Below, piece after piece: positions 51,709-64,000 of a stretch of DNA of 64,000 nucleotides. Source of the DNA: Verrucomicrobiota bacterium (GTDB lineage: Bacteria > Verrucomicrobiota > Verrucomicrobiia > Limisphaerales > JADLHS01). The notes under the pieces were generated by a model. That model did no database searches. It was not told the DNA's origin and saw only the letters and a list, made by a program, of their open reading frames with translations. The stretch lies in assembly GCA_029573725.1 (NCBI GenBank), contig JAKQDQ010000006.1, forward strand, positions 62,001 through 126,000, in the 5' to 3' direction. A program made the translations under genes and the position numbers. Position 1 is the first letter of the stretch. Each line of letters starts with the position of its first letter.

Positions 51709-52545
51709 ATGTTTTTCGCCCAGCTACAAAACGAGTTGTGGAAATTGTTCGGGAAAAAGCGGACTTACATCGGCTTTGGCGCATTCGTACTGGCGCAACT
51801 GGCCATGCTGCTCGCATTCAAATTCACCCGCTGGCAGGGTGATTTCGAGCGGTTATTGGCCGGGAACGGCTATCTGGCGGAGGAATTCATCTCCGCCCTG
51901 ACGGTTGCGGTGATCATGGTTTTACCCCAGATCGTGCTGCTCATGCCGCTGTATGTCACGCTGGTCGGCGGGGATCTGGTCGCCAAGGAAACCGAAGACG
52001 GCACCCTGCGCATGATTCTGGCGCGGCCGATTTCGCGTCACCGCCTGCTGCTGGTGAAGTGGGTGGCGGGGATGATTTTTGCCGCGGTGCTGGTTGCGGT
52101 GCTGGGCATCACAGCATTGGGGATGGCCCGGATATTCTTTCCGTGGAAAGGATTGTTTGTTTTTGTGCCCGGGCAGGCCTTCAACCTGCTCAACGCCCAG
52201 GAAGGCCTGCTCCGCTTCCTGATTGCCCACATATTTCTGATTCTCAACGCGGGCACCATGCTCTCCATCGCATTCATGTTCTCGTGCTTCAACATGAAAC
52301 CGGCGGCCGCGACGATTCTCGCCCTGTCCTACATGTTCGTGAACCTGGTCATGGAGGGCATTCCATTTTTCGATCGTTACCAAAATTGGTTCCTCACGCA
52401 TCACTTCCGCGCGTGGCTGATGGTGTTTTCCGATCCCGTGCCGGTCTGGCGCATTGCCCAATCCGAGTGCTTGCTGCTGGCCGCGACGGCAACGGTTTTT
52501 GTCATTGGGGCCACGGCCTTTCAGGTGCGCGACATCAAATCGTAG
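51709..52545 (+). CDS. ABC-2 type transporter permease
   Basis: 278 residues with six likely membrane helices: TYIGFGAFVLAQLAMLLAF, an EFISALTVAVIMVLPQIVLL pair, WVAGMIFAAVLVAVLGITAL, then FLIAHIFLILNAGTMLSIAF, ATILALSYMFVNLV and a last one near LLLAATATVFVIGATAF. Between helices is VAKETEDGTLRMILARPISR, the hallmark ABC-2 loop. The start is the ATG at 51709, one base after the stop of the ATPase gene. Membrane partner of the ATPase. Confidence 0.9.
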   Translation: MFFAQLQNELWKLFGKKRTYIGFGAFVLAQLAMLLAFKFTRWQGDFERLLAGNGYLAEEFISALTVAVIMVLPQIVLLMPLYVTLVGGDLVAKETEDGTLRMILARPISRHRLLLVKWVAGMIFAAVLVAVLGITALGMARIFFPWKGLFVFVPGQAFNLLNAQEGLLRFLIAHIFLILNAGTMLSIAFMFSCFNMKPAAATILALSYMFVNLVMEGIPFFDRYQNWFLTHHFRAWLMVFSDPVPVWRIAQSECLLLAATATVFVIGATAFQVRDIKS

Positions 52546-55317
<2,772 letters not shown>

Positions 55318-55365
55318 CGCAAAACACCTTGACGCCTGCAAGTCACACGAAATCACGTTGGGAGC

Positions 55366-55737
55366 GTGAAAACCCAATCACCAATGCCGCTCTGCAAGCC
55401 GAAGTCAACGTCGTCGGACTTCGAACCGCCACCGCCGGCCGCAACCACGGGTTTGCGCGAGGCGGTGACGCTGCCGGGAGTGGAGTTGCCCTTCCCCGTG
55501 CGTACGGCCAAAGCCAGATTTCCAACGTTGCTGCAAATGGTCGCCGGCGGGCAGAAGGGCGCGATCACGTCGGCTGGCGCACCCAAAGCCGGGTGATCGT
55601 CCGTGACCGAACGCGGGCGGTGCCAGGTGCGCACCGGCCGATGGGAACACCTGCAGGAGATGCCTCCATGGCAGGGGGGGCCGACGGCAGAGGAAATCCT
55701 CCGCGCAGACCGCGACGAGCGGGGCCGGAGATCGTGA
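55366..55737 (+). pseudogene. Broken Phd/YefM-type antitoxin gene
   Basis: From a GTG at 55366 preceded by GGGAG. The frame reads VELPFPVRTAKARFPTLLQ then MVAGGQKGAITSAGAPKAG, which matches the DNA-binding core of Phd antitoxins (AKA...LL..V..G....IT..G.P.A). A TGA at 55594-55596 stops it. The same frame continues beyond with WEHLQEMPPWQGGPTAEEILRADRDERG, a normal antitoxin ending, and stops at 55735-55737, overlapping the toxin GTG as in a living toxin-antitoxin operon. Confidence 0.65.
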
Positions 55738-55910
55738 ATCCGGATTCCTGCGTCAGCATCAAGTTGCTGATGGCGGAGCCTGACTGCGTTTTTTTTGCGC
55801 GCGCGCAGGAGGGGAAACCGCCCGTCACGACGGACGGGCGGTTGCACAAAGCTGCACAGGTGGCGGGAATTGCCGTTTTTCCATCGGTGGAAAACGAGCC
55901 GGCCGAATAA
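55734..55910 (+). pseudogene. Truncated PIN-domain toxin (VapC-like) remnant
   Basis: 58 residues where a PIN ribonuclease toxin has about 130. It opens NPDSCVSIKLLMAEPD, like the first strand and helix of PIN toxins (DSSVLVKLL..EPD), then jumps to PVTTDGRLHKAAQVAGIAVFP, which is the last acidic motif and C-terminal strand. The central catalytic region is missing, so it is inactive. Its start overlaps the antitoxin stop (GTGA). Confidence 0.65.
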
Positions 55911-55924
55911 TTTATTGAATCATC

Positions 55925-58591
55925 ATGCCAGACGAAACCGAATCCAATCAACCACCGCAGGAACAGCCGTCCGCACCGCCGGGCGGGCTCTACTCGCAGG
56001 GCGAGAAAATCCAGAAGATCAACGTCGCCGATGAGATCAAAAACTCGTTCCTCGATTACTCGATGTCGGTGATCATCTCGCGCGCGCTGCCGGACGTGCG
56101 CGACGGCTTGAAGCCCTCCCAACGGCGCATCCTTTATGCGATGGAAAATCTGTCGCTGTTCCCCGGACGCAAACACATCAAGTGCGCGAAAATCTGCGGG
56201 GACACCTCGGGCAACTACCACCCGCACGGCGAAGCGGTGATTTATCCGACCCTGGTCCACATGGCGCAACCGTGGGCGATGCGGGAGAAGCTGGTGGACG
56301 GCAAGGGCAACTTCGGGTCGGTGGAAAATGATCCCCCGGCGGCGATGCGTTACACCGAAGCCCGGTTGACCCATTTGGGCGCGGTGCTGATGGCCGACAT
56401 GGACAAGGACACGGTGGATTTCGCCCCCAATTACGACGAACGGCTCACCGAACCGACCGTCTTCCCTGCGGCCTTCCCCAACCTGCTGGTCAATGGCGGC
56501 ACGGGCATTGCCGTGGGCATGGCCACCAACATGCCCCCGCATAATCTGGGCGAGGTGATCGACGGCATCTGTGCGCAGATTGACAGGCCCGAAATCACGA
56601 TTCCGGAATTGATGAAGTTCATCAAAGGACCGGATTTTCCGACCGGCGGCTTCATCTGCGGCCTGGAAGGCATCCGGAACTATTTCACGACCGGCAAGGG
56701 CAGCGTCAAACTGCGCGGTCGCGTGGGCGCCGAGGAGCTGAAGGGCAATCGCGAACAACTGGTCATCACCGAAATCCCGTACAATGTCAATCGGGCCAAT
56801 CTGGAACAGCAAATTGCCAACCTCGTCAATGAGAAGGTGATCACCGAAATCTCGGCGATGCGAAACGAATCCGACGAGCATTGCCGGCTGGTCATCGAAT
56901 TGAAGCGGGAGGCGGTGCCGAAGGTGGTCATTGCCAATCTGTTCAAGCACACCCAACTGGAAACCACCTTCAGCGTCAACGCCCTGGCGATTGACCACGG
57001 CCGCCCCAAGACCCTGAACTTGAAGGAACTGATCCAGTGTTACATCGAGCACCGCCGCGAGGTGGTGCTGCGCCGGACGCGGTTTGAATTGCGGAAGGCG
57101 GAGGAACGCGCTGAATTGCTTGAGGGCTACATCATCGCGCTGTCCAACCTGGACGAGTTCATCGCCATCATTCGCGGCTCAAAGACGCGTGATGAGGCCC
57201 GGGTGAAACTGCTCGCGTTTGAATGGACCCGCACGCAGGTGGAAGCCTGGGGAGTGTTGATCCGGGTGGAGAGCCGGTTGCAGGCCGGGCGCTACGCGCT
57301 GACGGAACGCCAGGTGGATGCGATCCTGGATCTGCGCCTGTACCAGTTGACGGGACTGGAAATTGACAAGGTGGACAAGGAGTACCAGGCGCTGCTCGAA
57401 GTCATCAAGGACTTGCTGGACATCCTCGCCAAGGAAGCGCGGGTCATGGCGATCATCAAACAGGAACTGCAGGAGATCAAGACCAAATACGGCACCCCCC
57501 GAAAAACGGAAATTGTGCCTGACGAAGGTGAAATTGCCATTGAAGATCTCATCGCCAACGAAGGCGTGATCATTACGCTGACGCATGGCGGCCTGATCAA
57601 ACGCACTGCGGTCAGCGCCTATCGGGCGCAGCGGCGCGGCGGCAAGGGCGTCATTGGCATGACCACCCGCGAGGGCGAAACGGCGGAAGATCGCGATTTC
57701 GTCGAACACCTGTTCACTGCCAGCACGCACGACTACCTGATGTTTTTCACCAACACCGGACGCGTGTACGTGGAGCGCGTGCATGAGATTCCCGACATGG
57801 GCCGCGCCGCCAAGGGACGCAGCATCGCCAACCTGCTGGAACTCAAGGAAGGCGAGTCCGTCGCCGCGATGATCCGGGTGATTGCCAGAACGGCGGAAGA
57901 CCGGGAGGATGTGACCTGGCAGCAGCCGGGGGAGATTTTCTTCGCCACGCAACAGGGCACGGTGAAAAAAACCGCCTTGCACAATTTCGCCAACGTGCGC
58001 AAGGGCGGCATCAACGCGATCACCATCGAACCCGGCGATGCGTTGATGACCGTCAAGCTGACGCGGGGCTGCGTTGATGAAAATGATCCGGGCGACGACG
58101 TGATCCTGATCACCAGGAATGGCATGAGCATCCGGTTTCATGAAGCCGACGTCCGCTCAATGGGTCGAACCGCGGCCGGCGTGCGGGGCATCAACCTGGA
58201 GCCAGGTGACGCGCTGGTGGCCGCAGCCGTGGTCATTCCCGATGCCACATTGCTGGTGGCCGGGGAAAACGGGATTGGCAAACGAACGGCCTTTGACGAA
58301 TATCGCACCCAGTCACGCGGCGGCAAAGGCATCATCACCATGAAAACCGGCGACAAGACCGGCAACGTGGTGGGCGCGTTGACCGTCCAGGATGCCGATG
58401 AAATCATGCTGATTACCGTCGGTGGACAAATGGTGCGGACCTTCGTAAAAGACATCCGCGAGGCGGGCCGCAACACCATGGGCGTCAAGCTGGTGAACCT
58501 GGACCCCGACGACCAGTTGCAAGCCGTCGCCCGGGTCATCAGCGAACAGGCGGAAGACTCCGAAAACGGCAACGAAGTTGCTGGAAAATAA
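55925..58591 (+). CDS. gyrA: DNA gyrase subunit A
   Basis: DNA cleavage-rejoining subunit, 888 aa. The winged-helix region has [20 protein letters not shown] (as DYSMSV.) and the catalytic tyrosine is Y143 in AMRYTEARL. In the quinolone-determining stretch it reads [14 protein letters not shown], with Ser/Asn positions like wild type. The C-terminal beta-pinwheel has the gyrase box QRRGGKG (in [14 protein letters not shown]), which marks it as GyrA rather than ParC. ATG at 55925. The FHA-receiver gene follows after 5 bases, so they are probably co-transcribed. Confidence 0.97.
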   Translation: MPDETESNQPPQEQPSAPPGGLYSQGEKIQKINVADEIKNSFLDYSMSVIISRALPDVRDGLKPSQRRILYAMENLSLFPGRKHIKCAKICGDTSGNYHPHGEAVIYPTLVHMAQPWAMREKLVDGKGNFGSVENDPPAAMRYTEARLTHLGAVLMADMDKDTVDFAPNYDERLTEPTVFPAAFPNLLVNGGTGIAVGMATNMPPHNLGEVIDGICAQIDRPEITIPELMKFIKGPDFPTGGFICGLEGIRNYFTTGKGSVKLRGRVGAEELKGNREQLVITEIPYNVNRANLEQQIANLVNEKVITEISAMRNESDEHCRLVIELKREAVPKVVIANLFKHTQLETTFSVNALAIDHGRPKTLNLKELIQCYIEHRREVVLRRTRFELRKAEERAELLEGYIIALSNLDEFIAIIRGSKTRDEARVKLLAFEWTRTQVEAWGVLIRVESRLQAGRYALTERQVDAILDLRLYQLTGLEIDKVDKEYQALLEVIKDLLDILAKEARVMAIIKQELQEIKTKYGTPRKTEIVPDEGEIAIEDLIANEGVIITLTHGGLIKRTAVSAYRAQRRGGKGVIGMTTREGETAEDRDFVEHLFTASTHDYLMFFTNTGRVYVERVHEIPDMGRAAKGRSIANLLELKEGESVAAMIRVIARTAEDREDVTWQQPGEIFFATQQGTVKKTALHNFANVRKGGINAITIEPGDALMTVKLTRGCVDENDPGDDVILITRNGMSIRFHEADVRSMGRTAAGVRGINLEPGDALVAAAVVIPDATLLVAGENGIGKRTAFDEYRTQSRGGKGIITMKTGDKTGNVVGALTVQDADEIMLITVGGQMVRTFVKDIREAGRNTMGVKLVNLDPDDQLQAVARVISEQAEDSENGNEVAGK

Positions 58592-58596
58592 GGCTT

Positions 58597-59874
58597 ATGG
58601 CGAGATTGACCGTAATTTCCAAGGCACAGGAGGGACTGGCGTGCGAACTGGGCCCGCACTGGGTCACGATCGGTCGCGCCGAGACGAACTCCTTTCAAAT
58701 CCCCGAGGTCTCCATTTCCGGCGAGCACTGTGAAGTGCTGTTGCGCGGCGAAGAACTGGTGGTGCGCGACATGCGTTCGACCAACGGCACGTTCATCAAC
58801 AACAAGCTGGTCACCGAAGGCATCTTGAAATCCGGCGAAACCCTGCGGTTGGGCGACATCGAATTGCAGCTCGAAAAATCTCCCGGCGCTCCCGGCGCAC
58901 CCGTGATCGCCAGCAAAACCGAATTGCTCAAGCTGCCCAAGTCCGGCGACCCCTTCACCCGCTCCGAAGACCGATCCGCCAAACCGCGTCAGGTCCTCCT
59001 CGTGGACGACAGCATGGCGTTCCTGGAGACCCTGGGGGAAATGTTTGAGGTGTTGAGCGATAAATCCTGGCAAATTTACCGGGCCTGCGCGGCCGATCAG
59101 GCGCTCGCCCTGCTGCAGCAGCATTCGATTGACCTCGTCGTCCTCGACATCAACATGCCCATGCTCGACGGGGCCCAGCTGCTGGCCGTCATTCACCGCC
59201 GGCATCCAGACGTCAAGAAAGTGATCTTGACCGGACATGCCAATGACAGCCATCGCAGCGCTTGTCTGGCCAACGGGGCGGAGTTGTTCCTGGAAAAACC
59301 CATCACCCCGGACGGCTTTGTTTCCGTCTTCAATCTGCTCAATGACTTGTTCGTATGGAGCCAGCGGGAAGGATTCACCGGCACCTTGCGGCAGGTCGGC
59401 CTGACCGACGTCATCCAGATCGAATGCCTGCGCCGCAACTCAACGATTTTGGAAATTCTCAGCCCGGGCATCCGCGGTGAAATTTACATCGAAGCAGGCG
59501 CCATCGTCCATGCGGCGGCGGGCGCTTTATCCGGCGAAAAGGCGCTCTTCCGATTACTGGCCATCAGCAACGGCCAGTTCCGCGTCCAACCTTTTCATCA
59601 GCCCCCGGAACGCACCATCAAGGGTTCTTGGGAATATCTGCTGATGGAAGCCGCCCGCCTGCGCGACGAAACCGCCTCCTTTGAAAATGATCAGGGCAAC
59701 ACCGTGCGCCTGACCAAGGCCGAAGCCGGCAAATCCGCCGGCAGTTCCGCTCCCTCCCAGGCGCCCGACAACCCGCCGAAAACGGCTGTCGAAAAATCCG
59801 CGGCCGAACAAATCATGGCCGCAGCACACGACGGCAAATGGCATCCCGTGGAAGCCAAAAAGAAGAAGATTTGA
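58597..59874 (+). CDS. FHA - receiver - PATAN (DUF4388) signalling protein
   Basis: 425 residues. An N-terminal FHA domain (about 20-92) has IGRAETNSF, SISGEHCEV and RSTNGTFIN, the phosphothreonine-binding residues. A receiver domain (about 130-250) has VLLVDDSMAF, phospho-Asp in LVVLDINMPMLDG, Thr in VILTGHAN and Lys in FLEKPI. A PATAN/DUF4388 domain (about 258-350) has GFTGTLRQVGLTDVIQIECL and an IYIEAGAIVHA hairpin. The tail is disordered and ends in a lysine cluster. It could link Ser/Thr kinase signals to two-component signals. Being 5 bases behind gyrA suggests co-expression, though no functional link to gyrase is known to me. Confidence 0.85.
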   Translation: MARLTVISKAQEGLACELGPHWVTIGRAETNSFQIPEVSISGEHCEVLLRGEELVVRDMRSTNGTFINNKLVTEGILKSGETLRLGDIELQLEKSPGAPGAPVIASKTELLKLPKSGDPFTRSEDRSAKPRQVLLVDDSMAFLETLGEMFEVLSDKSWQIYRACAADQALALLQQHSIDLVVLDINMPMLDGAQLLAVIHRRHPDVKKVILTGHANDSHRSACLANGAELFLEKPITPDGFVSVFNLLNDLFVWSQREGFTGTLRQVGLTDVIQIECLRRNSTILEILSPGIRGEIYIEAGAIVHAAAGALSGEKALFRLLAISNGQFRVQPFHQPPERTIKGSWEYLLMEAARLRDETASFENDQGNTVRLTKAEAGKSAGSSAPSQAPDNPPKTAVEKSAAEQIMAAAHDGKWHPVEAKKKKI

Positions 59875-59875
59875 G

Positions 59876-60454
59876 CTACTCGTTCAGCCCGAAATGCGAC
59901 GGCGGACGAATCCCGCCCAGCACCCTTTCAATCGTTGGCCCCAGTGAGGCCGCCTCCCCGTCCGCGCCCGGAATCGGACTGGATACAGATTCATACGCCG
60001 CCAGATAATCAAAATGCCCCCGTCGGCACAGTCGCCGCAACAACTCGCGCCGGCGGGCGGAACTCGGCGCGATTCGCTCCGCCGTAATCGCGCCCACATC
60101 CACCAGGATGCCCTCGCGTTCCTGCCGCCGCCCCAGCCAGCGCTCAAACCAATCCTGCAGCGCTGTGGAAAGCTGATGCTCGGAGCCGGCGCATAGCACC
60201 AGAAAATCGGCTTTCACCCCGTCTTCCGCCGCCTGCTCGCTCATGATTGCGTCCGTTAAAAAATCCGTGCGCCACCAGTGAAACTCAAGATTCACTGCGC
60301 CCCAGACCTGTCGCACGAGCACGTCGCACACCGCCAACGCTTGCGTCCGGGCGACGCGGTCGTCATAAACCACGACAACATGCCCAGACTCGTTTCCGCT
60401 GGATTCTTCGCGAATTACTGGAAGTTTTCCCGTCATTTTCATGGCTTCACTCAT
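59876..60454 (-). CDS. Hypothetical protein
   Basis: 192 residues from ATG 60454 (a TTG at 60466 is in frame). Residues about 25-110 look like an alpha/beta fold: HVVVVYDDRVARTQALAVCDVLVRQVW, NLEFHWWRTDFL, ADFLVLCAG. The C-terminal half is helical and basic (SARRRELLRRLCRRGHFDYLAAY). This resembles small receiver-like or Rossmann-like proteins, without the phospho-Asp. No membrane segment. Convergent with the FHA gene, 1-base gap. Function unknown. Confidence 0.7.
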   Translation of the reverse strand: MSEAMKMTGKLPVIREESSGNESGHVVVVYDDRVARTQALAVCDVLVRQVWGAVNLEFHWWRTDFLTDAIMSEQAAEDGVKADFLVLCAGSEHQLSTALQDWFERWLGRRQEREGILVDVGAITAERIAPSSARRRELLRRLCRRGHFDYLAAYESVSSPIPGADGEAASLGPTIERVLGGIRPPSHFGLNE

Positions 60455-60572
60455 GTGCGAAGACAAACAACCTTTGATGGATGTCAGTTCCGCAGATTGT
60501 CAACCCAACGTTAACCCAATCGGATTTTGCGCAAGTGAATTTTGCAACTTTTACCACGCCGGTTCGCTGCGA

Positions 60573-61283
60573 TCACGGAGATAATCGTCCAACCCGCCAG
60601 CCACCCGCGGGCAACCGCCAATAGCACAGCCGGTCATGCAAGCGCCCTGGACGCCCCTGCCAAAATTCAATCCGCTCGACGCGCAGCGCAAACCCGCCCC
60701 AAAACGGCGGCAGCGGCACCTCCCCCGGATACTGCCGGGCCACCGCCTCCCACCGCGCTTCAAGCTCCGCCCGGGAAGCGACTTCGTGACTTTGCGCTGA
60801 AGCCCACGCCCCAAGCTGGCTGTCACGCGGCCGGCTTTTGAAATAGGCCTCCGACTCCTCACGCGACACCTTGCTGACCTTTCCCGCCACACACACCTGG
60901 CGTTCAAACTCCGGCCAGTAAAAGGTCAAGGCCGCATGAGGATTGGATTCCAGTTCGGTGCCTTTGCGACTCGTATAATTCGTAAAAAAAATGAATCCGC
61001 GCTCGTCGATTCCTTTGAGCAGCACGGTGCGGCTGGACGGATGGCCATCCGCCCCCACGGTCGCCAACGTCATCGCATTCACATCCGCGCCGGAGCGGCC
61101 CAGAAGGGCCTGCCCCAGTTTATACAGCGCAATTCCAATCCGCCGCCAGCGCGATCGGCCCTGTGTCCCAATCGCATCCTCCAGCCAGAAGGAAAACTGC
61201 CGCAGCGGGTCGGGATCCAATTGCGTCTCATCCAGGGTCAACACCTTGTACTCACGACGAATATCAGCAATAGCCATAGCCAC
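60573..61283 (-). CDS. pdxH: Pyridoxamine 5'-phosphate oxidase
   Basis: FMN enzyme that makes pyridoxal 5'-phosphate (236 aa). It begins IADIRREYKVLTLDETQLDPDPLRQF; later AMTLATVGADGHPSSRTVLLKG, RGFIFFTNYTSRKGTELESNP, ARLTF-like HAALTFYWPEFERQV, and the end VERIEFWQGRPGRLHDRLCYWR with the RLHDR motif binding PLP and FMN. An insert of about 18 residues (GRSRWRRIGIALYKLGQALLG) lies between the first helix and the core. Start GTG at 61283 (preceded by AAGG) or ATG at 61277. Confidence 0.95.
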   Translation of the reverse strand: MAMAIADIRREYKVLTLDETQLDPDPLRQFSFWLEDAIGTQGRSRWRRIGIALYKLGQALLGRSGADVNAMTLATVGADGHPSSRTVLLKGIDERGFIFFTNYTSRKGTELESNPHAALTFYWPEFERQVCVAGKVSKVSREESEAYFKSRPRDSQLGAWASAQSHEVASRAELEARWEAVARQYPGEVPLPPFWGGFALRVERIEFWQGRPGRLHDRLCYWRLPAGGWRVGRLSP

Positions 61284-61935
61284 ATGCCACCTTAGCGCAA
61301 CCGCTCCTCTTCAGCACGCTTATTAAGGCGCGCCTCAAGGGGCAGTCCGCGGTCGCCCCACCAAGTCCGGTCGGATGTGTCAGACGACGCGACGCAGCCG
61401 GACACGATGCGGGCTGCGTCGGAGTCGCCTGCGTTGGCATATTGACCTCCCCGTCGCCAGCTCAACGCGCAAACCCGCGCCGAACAATCCACGAGACCGG
61501 TTGAATTGACGTTTTGCCATGGGTGGCAAAACCCCAGGCCTGGCGATTGTAACTCTGCGAATCATCAAGATCGGAAACGCGGGGGCCGATCCAGAGGCAC
61601 CCAAACGGAGAAAACCCGCTCAATTCATTCAAACGGCCCGCGGAACCGTTCCAGCCCACAGCCCCCGCCGCGGGAATGGGCGGTCGAAGCGACCGGCGTG
61701 GCTGATGAACGTTCCCCTGCCCCGCTGCGCCGCCGGGATGCCCCTCCCGACGCTTCGCTTCCTGTCATGCCGGTTGCCCTGGCTGGTCGCGTACGGTTCA
61801 CTTATGGCTGCAGAAGCCCGGCCTGTCCCGACGCACCCGCGTGGCCCGGCCCCGCTTCCCGTTATCCCGGATCACGAACCAATCTTGTGAACCAAATCCG
61901 GATTGTCCTATCCTTTCCGGGCGGTGCGTGTATTC
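61284..61935. other. 650-base interval without a recognised gene
   Basis: Open frames exist (for example 61506-61952) but their residue make-up is that of shadow or random GC-rich sequence and nothing was recognised. One clear hairpin, TTTTGCCA/TGGCAAAA (61512-61531), is present; it could lie in the leader of either flanking gene. Confidence 0.5.
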
Positions 61936-64000
61936 ATGAACTCGATTCTTAATTCGGCAGAACAAAGGCATCTGGTTTCGTTTATTAACGTCAAACTGGT
62001 GCTGCTGGGTTGTGCCCCCATCCAAACCCCCGAACTGGTTGATCATACCGATATTGTGTCGTCATTTGCAGCTCAATACCAGGAGAAGGAACGGTTGTTG
62101 GGACAGTATCTTTGTCCAGCGGACCAACGCATTCAGACTTTTCTGGATGGCTACCTGAGCGGTCTGCCGGCGCCCCGACTGCCGATTCGCACCCTCACGC
62201 TGGATCGTCCCGGTCTGGCGCGGATCCTGTCCTTACCGGTGGACCGCGATGAATTCACTTCGGAACTGGTCACTTCCTACCGGGTGAAACAGGGCGTGTT
62301 GCATAATCCCAAACACGATCGCCGCACGACGGCAGGCGTTTTCCACGTGGCCGAGGGAGGGCTGCCGATTCCGGATGACAAGCGGCGCGTCCCCAAAGCC
62401 GTGTTCGCCAAAATGCTGGAGCTGGCGTGGCAGCCGCCCAAGGCGCTGTTGCGGCTGCCGTTCACCGCCACGCAACGGCAGCCGGCGGAATGCTTCGTAT
62501 CCTTGTTGTTGCGCCCCTTGGTTTGTCCCGCAGTGCCCCGGGTCACCACGGAAAAAACCATGGAAGTGCGTTTCTTTGCGCCCGGCGGCCTGGTCAGCAA
62601 CCTGGATTTCGTCGAGAGCATTTTTGGCAATGCCGGGGACCCGTTGCTGCCGGAGAACGACGCCGGTCTGGACAGCGAACATTGGACCGGCCACACCGGC
62701 TGCGTGATTCTGGCGCCGCACCTGACGCAGCTGACCAAACAGGCGGCGGGGCTGCCTCACTGGGATCACGCGACCGAGCGCCAACGACACGATGGCATGT
62801 GCTGGCGCCGGGAAACGGAACGCTACAACGAGGGTGAGGCCTTCAAACTGACCTGCCGCGACGAGCAGGGCGTCATCGTCACCATCATTGCCGACAATTA
62901 CTTCGGCTATTGTAAAAAGGAAATCAAAACGCAGATCAGCTACGCGGCGAATCTGTTTGGCGGTTGCGAGGAGGAACACGCGGGCGGCGCGCTCACGTTT
63001 GCCGCCTATAATCTCGGGGAAAAATTCAGCGGCGACCTCCATGTCCGTCCGCTGGGCCACAACATGGAGGAAGTGTTCCGGCTCTACGCCGACCTCATGG
63101 AGATTCAACCCGGGGGGTACGGCATTGACAAGCGGTTCCCCAACATTGTTTACGTGCCGCAGAATGCCGAGTTCGATCTCCTGGCGCAGCGGATCACCTG
63201 GAAGAATCAAACCGGAACGCACGCGATCAAACTGCTCGCGCGGCAAACCTATGTGCGTCCGTCCGGTTACAAAGTGCGCATGGAAAAACCGGCCGGCCCC
63301 GGCCGGCCCTGGCGCCTGGTGGGCATCACCGCCGAAGGCGTGTTTTGCCACAAGCCTTGCACGGTGTCGGGGGGCGGCAAATCCGAAATCTCCAAGCCGA
63401 TCACCGACGCCGTCCTGACCGGCCCCGTCTTTGTGGCGGATTGGAAGAAGGATCTGGACCAGGTGGCGGAACTCATTGAGCGGGACTACTCGGACCGGTT
63501 CAAGGACAAGAGCCGCAAGGACCGGCGCAAAATCCTTTCCGCCGAACGCTCACTGGGATCGGTGATCAAGCTGCTGACGCAGGATCAACGCGATTTCACT
63601 CCGGAATACAACGCCTGGCTCGAGCGCATCCCGCGTTACCTCAAGGAACTGGTGTTCGTGATCAAACGATATTATCAACCGGCCTGGGGTGCGGACTGGC
63701 GGGACCACTTCAGTGTGGACATCATCAACGGCACGCCCGGCAACGAATTGAAGTGCGACAACCATCAACTCGTCACCATCCATTTGCGCGTGGGGTTTGA
63801 TGACGACGGGGCCTGGCGCACCTTCGGCCTGCGCAAGGACTACTATCCCGCCGTCAAGATCCAGGTCGAGGATGACATCACCGCCTCGGTGGTGGTCCCG
63901 CGCACGCACCTGACGCCCCTGCCCGAACCCGCCGAAGCCCCCTCCGTGAAATTTGTCGGGAATTGTGAACGCCGGCTTTTCCAGCGCCCGGACGACGCCA
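61936..64000 (+). CDS. Large protein, probably PPi-type phosphoenolpyruvate carboxykinase (N-terminal part)
   Basis: Open from ATG 61936 to the window end (688 codons, no stop), so the protein exceeds 688 aa. It has no signal peptide. Segments include IDKRFPNIVYVPQNAEFDL, TVSGGGKSEISKPITDAV (a glycine/lysine phosphate-binding-like loop) and CERRLFQRPDDA at the cut end. From memory these match the ATP-independent, pyrophosphate-using PEP carboxykinases of about 1100 residues known from Actinobacteria, Entamoeba and environmental bacteria. That enzyme interconverts oxaloacetate and PEP using phosphate/PPi. The family call is not certain because the C-terminal part lies outside the window. Confidence 0.6.
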   Translation, partial: MNSILNSAEQRHLVSFINVKLVLLGCAPIQTPELVDHTDIVSSFAAQYQEKERLLGQYLCPADQRIQTFLDGYLSGLPAPRLPIRTLTLDRPGLARILSLPVDRDEFTSELVTSYRVKQGVLHNPKHDRRTTAGVFHVAEGGLPIPDDKRRVPKAVFAKMLELAWQPPKALLRLPFTATQRQPAECFVSLLLRPLVCPAVPRVTTEKTMEVRFFAPGGLVSNLDFVESIFGNAGDPLLPENDAGLDSEHWTGHTGCVILAPHLTQLTKQAAGLPHWDHATERQRHDGMCWRRETERYNEGEAFKLTCRDEQGVIVTIIADNYFGYCKKEIKTQISYAANLFGGCEEEHAGGALTFAAYNLGEKFSGDLHVRPLGHNMEEVFRLYADLMEIQPGGYGIDKRFPNIVYVPQNAEFDLLAQRITWKNQTGTHAIKLLARQTYVRPSGYKVRMEKPAGPGRPWRLVGITAEGVFCHKPCTVSGGGKSEISKPITDAVLTGPVFVADWKKDLDQVAELIERDYSDRFKDKSRKDRRKILSAERSLGSVIKLLTQDQRDFTPEYNAWLERIPRYLKELVFVIKRYYQPAWGADWRDHFSVDIINGTPGNELKCDNHQLVTIHLRVGFDDDGAWRTFGLRKDYYPAVKIQVEDDITASVVVPRTHLTPLPEPAEAPSVKFVGNCERRLFQRPDDA

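Noticed and set aside
55329..55910. Intact 193-residue protein between gyrB and gyrA
   Set aside because: Its first 130 codons lie in the wrong frame relative to the antitoxin remnant; only the last 58 residues make sense, as a truncated PIN toxin.
61506..61952. 148-residue plus-strand frame before the carboxykinase-like gene
   Set aside because: Arg/Pro-rich random-looking sequence, overlapping a second frame of equal quality; no ribosome site or family.

Overview
This 64 kb window is GC-rich, gene-dense bacterial chromosome. The mix of genes points to Verrucomicrobiota, most likely the Limisphaerales/Pedosphaera side (subdivision 3). The signs are a PEP-CTERM-tailed secreted metalloprotease, a prepilin-type protein ending in the DG motif of planctomycete/verrucomicrobial pseudopilins, a DUF5060/DUF4038 glycosidase-like protein, a Tat-exported Gfo/Idh/MocA oxidoreductase next to a PmoA-family protein, and many short palindromic repeats. 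The lineage is an inference from gene content; no rRNA lies in the window.

Layout. 1-10.2 kb: ferredoxin, lysS, a secreted metzincin, then leftward plsY / acetyltransferase-aminotransferase fusion / proA, then leuS. 10.2-23.4 kb: a repeat-filled gap, a 1045-residue secreted metzincin with PKD and Ig-like domains, miaB, a PAS/PP2C phosphatase, a large helical protein of unknown function, a diacylglycerol-kinase-like lipid kinase, a response regulator, tRNA-Lys(UUU), prepilin peptidase and aroE. 23.4-35.2 kb: an SDR oxidoreductase, a DnaJ-like cochaperone, a Deg-type protease, the glycosidase-like protein, tRNA-Lys(CUU), a response regulator, signal peptidase I, and a leftward housekeeping block (sppA, upp, the primary sigma factor, apt, an OGG1-type glycosylase, comB).

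35.2-44 kb is the accessory core. It holds a bacterial RNA-repair locus: hen1 (broken by two in-frame stops), an unknown gene coupled to it by a TAATG overlap, and the three-domain repair enzyme pnkp. Next comes a small island with an HsdR-N-like nuclease gene between inverted repeats. The island is bounded by the intact gcvP 3' end on one side and a decayed second copy of that end on the other. 44-64 kb: gcvP, the oxidoreductase/PmoA pair, a pseudopilin/ABC exporter cluster, gyrB and gyrA with a dead toxin-antitoxin pair between them, an FHA-receiver-PATAN protein, pdxH, and the start of a large protein that is probably a PPi-type PEP carboxykinase.

The strongest theme is repeat invasion of coding sequence. 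Palindromic or tandem repeats sit in frame, without stops, inside leuS (three repeat insertions plus a fourth candidate) and pnkp (one). Another array in hen1 became lethal only through a base change that makes a TAG. The same repeat families fill intergenic gaps and the gcvP remnant. Genes that tolerate these insertions carry them in surface loops between conserved motifs, which resembles the Rickettsia palindromic elements.
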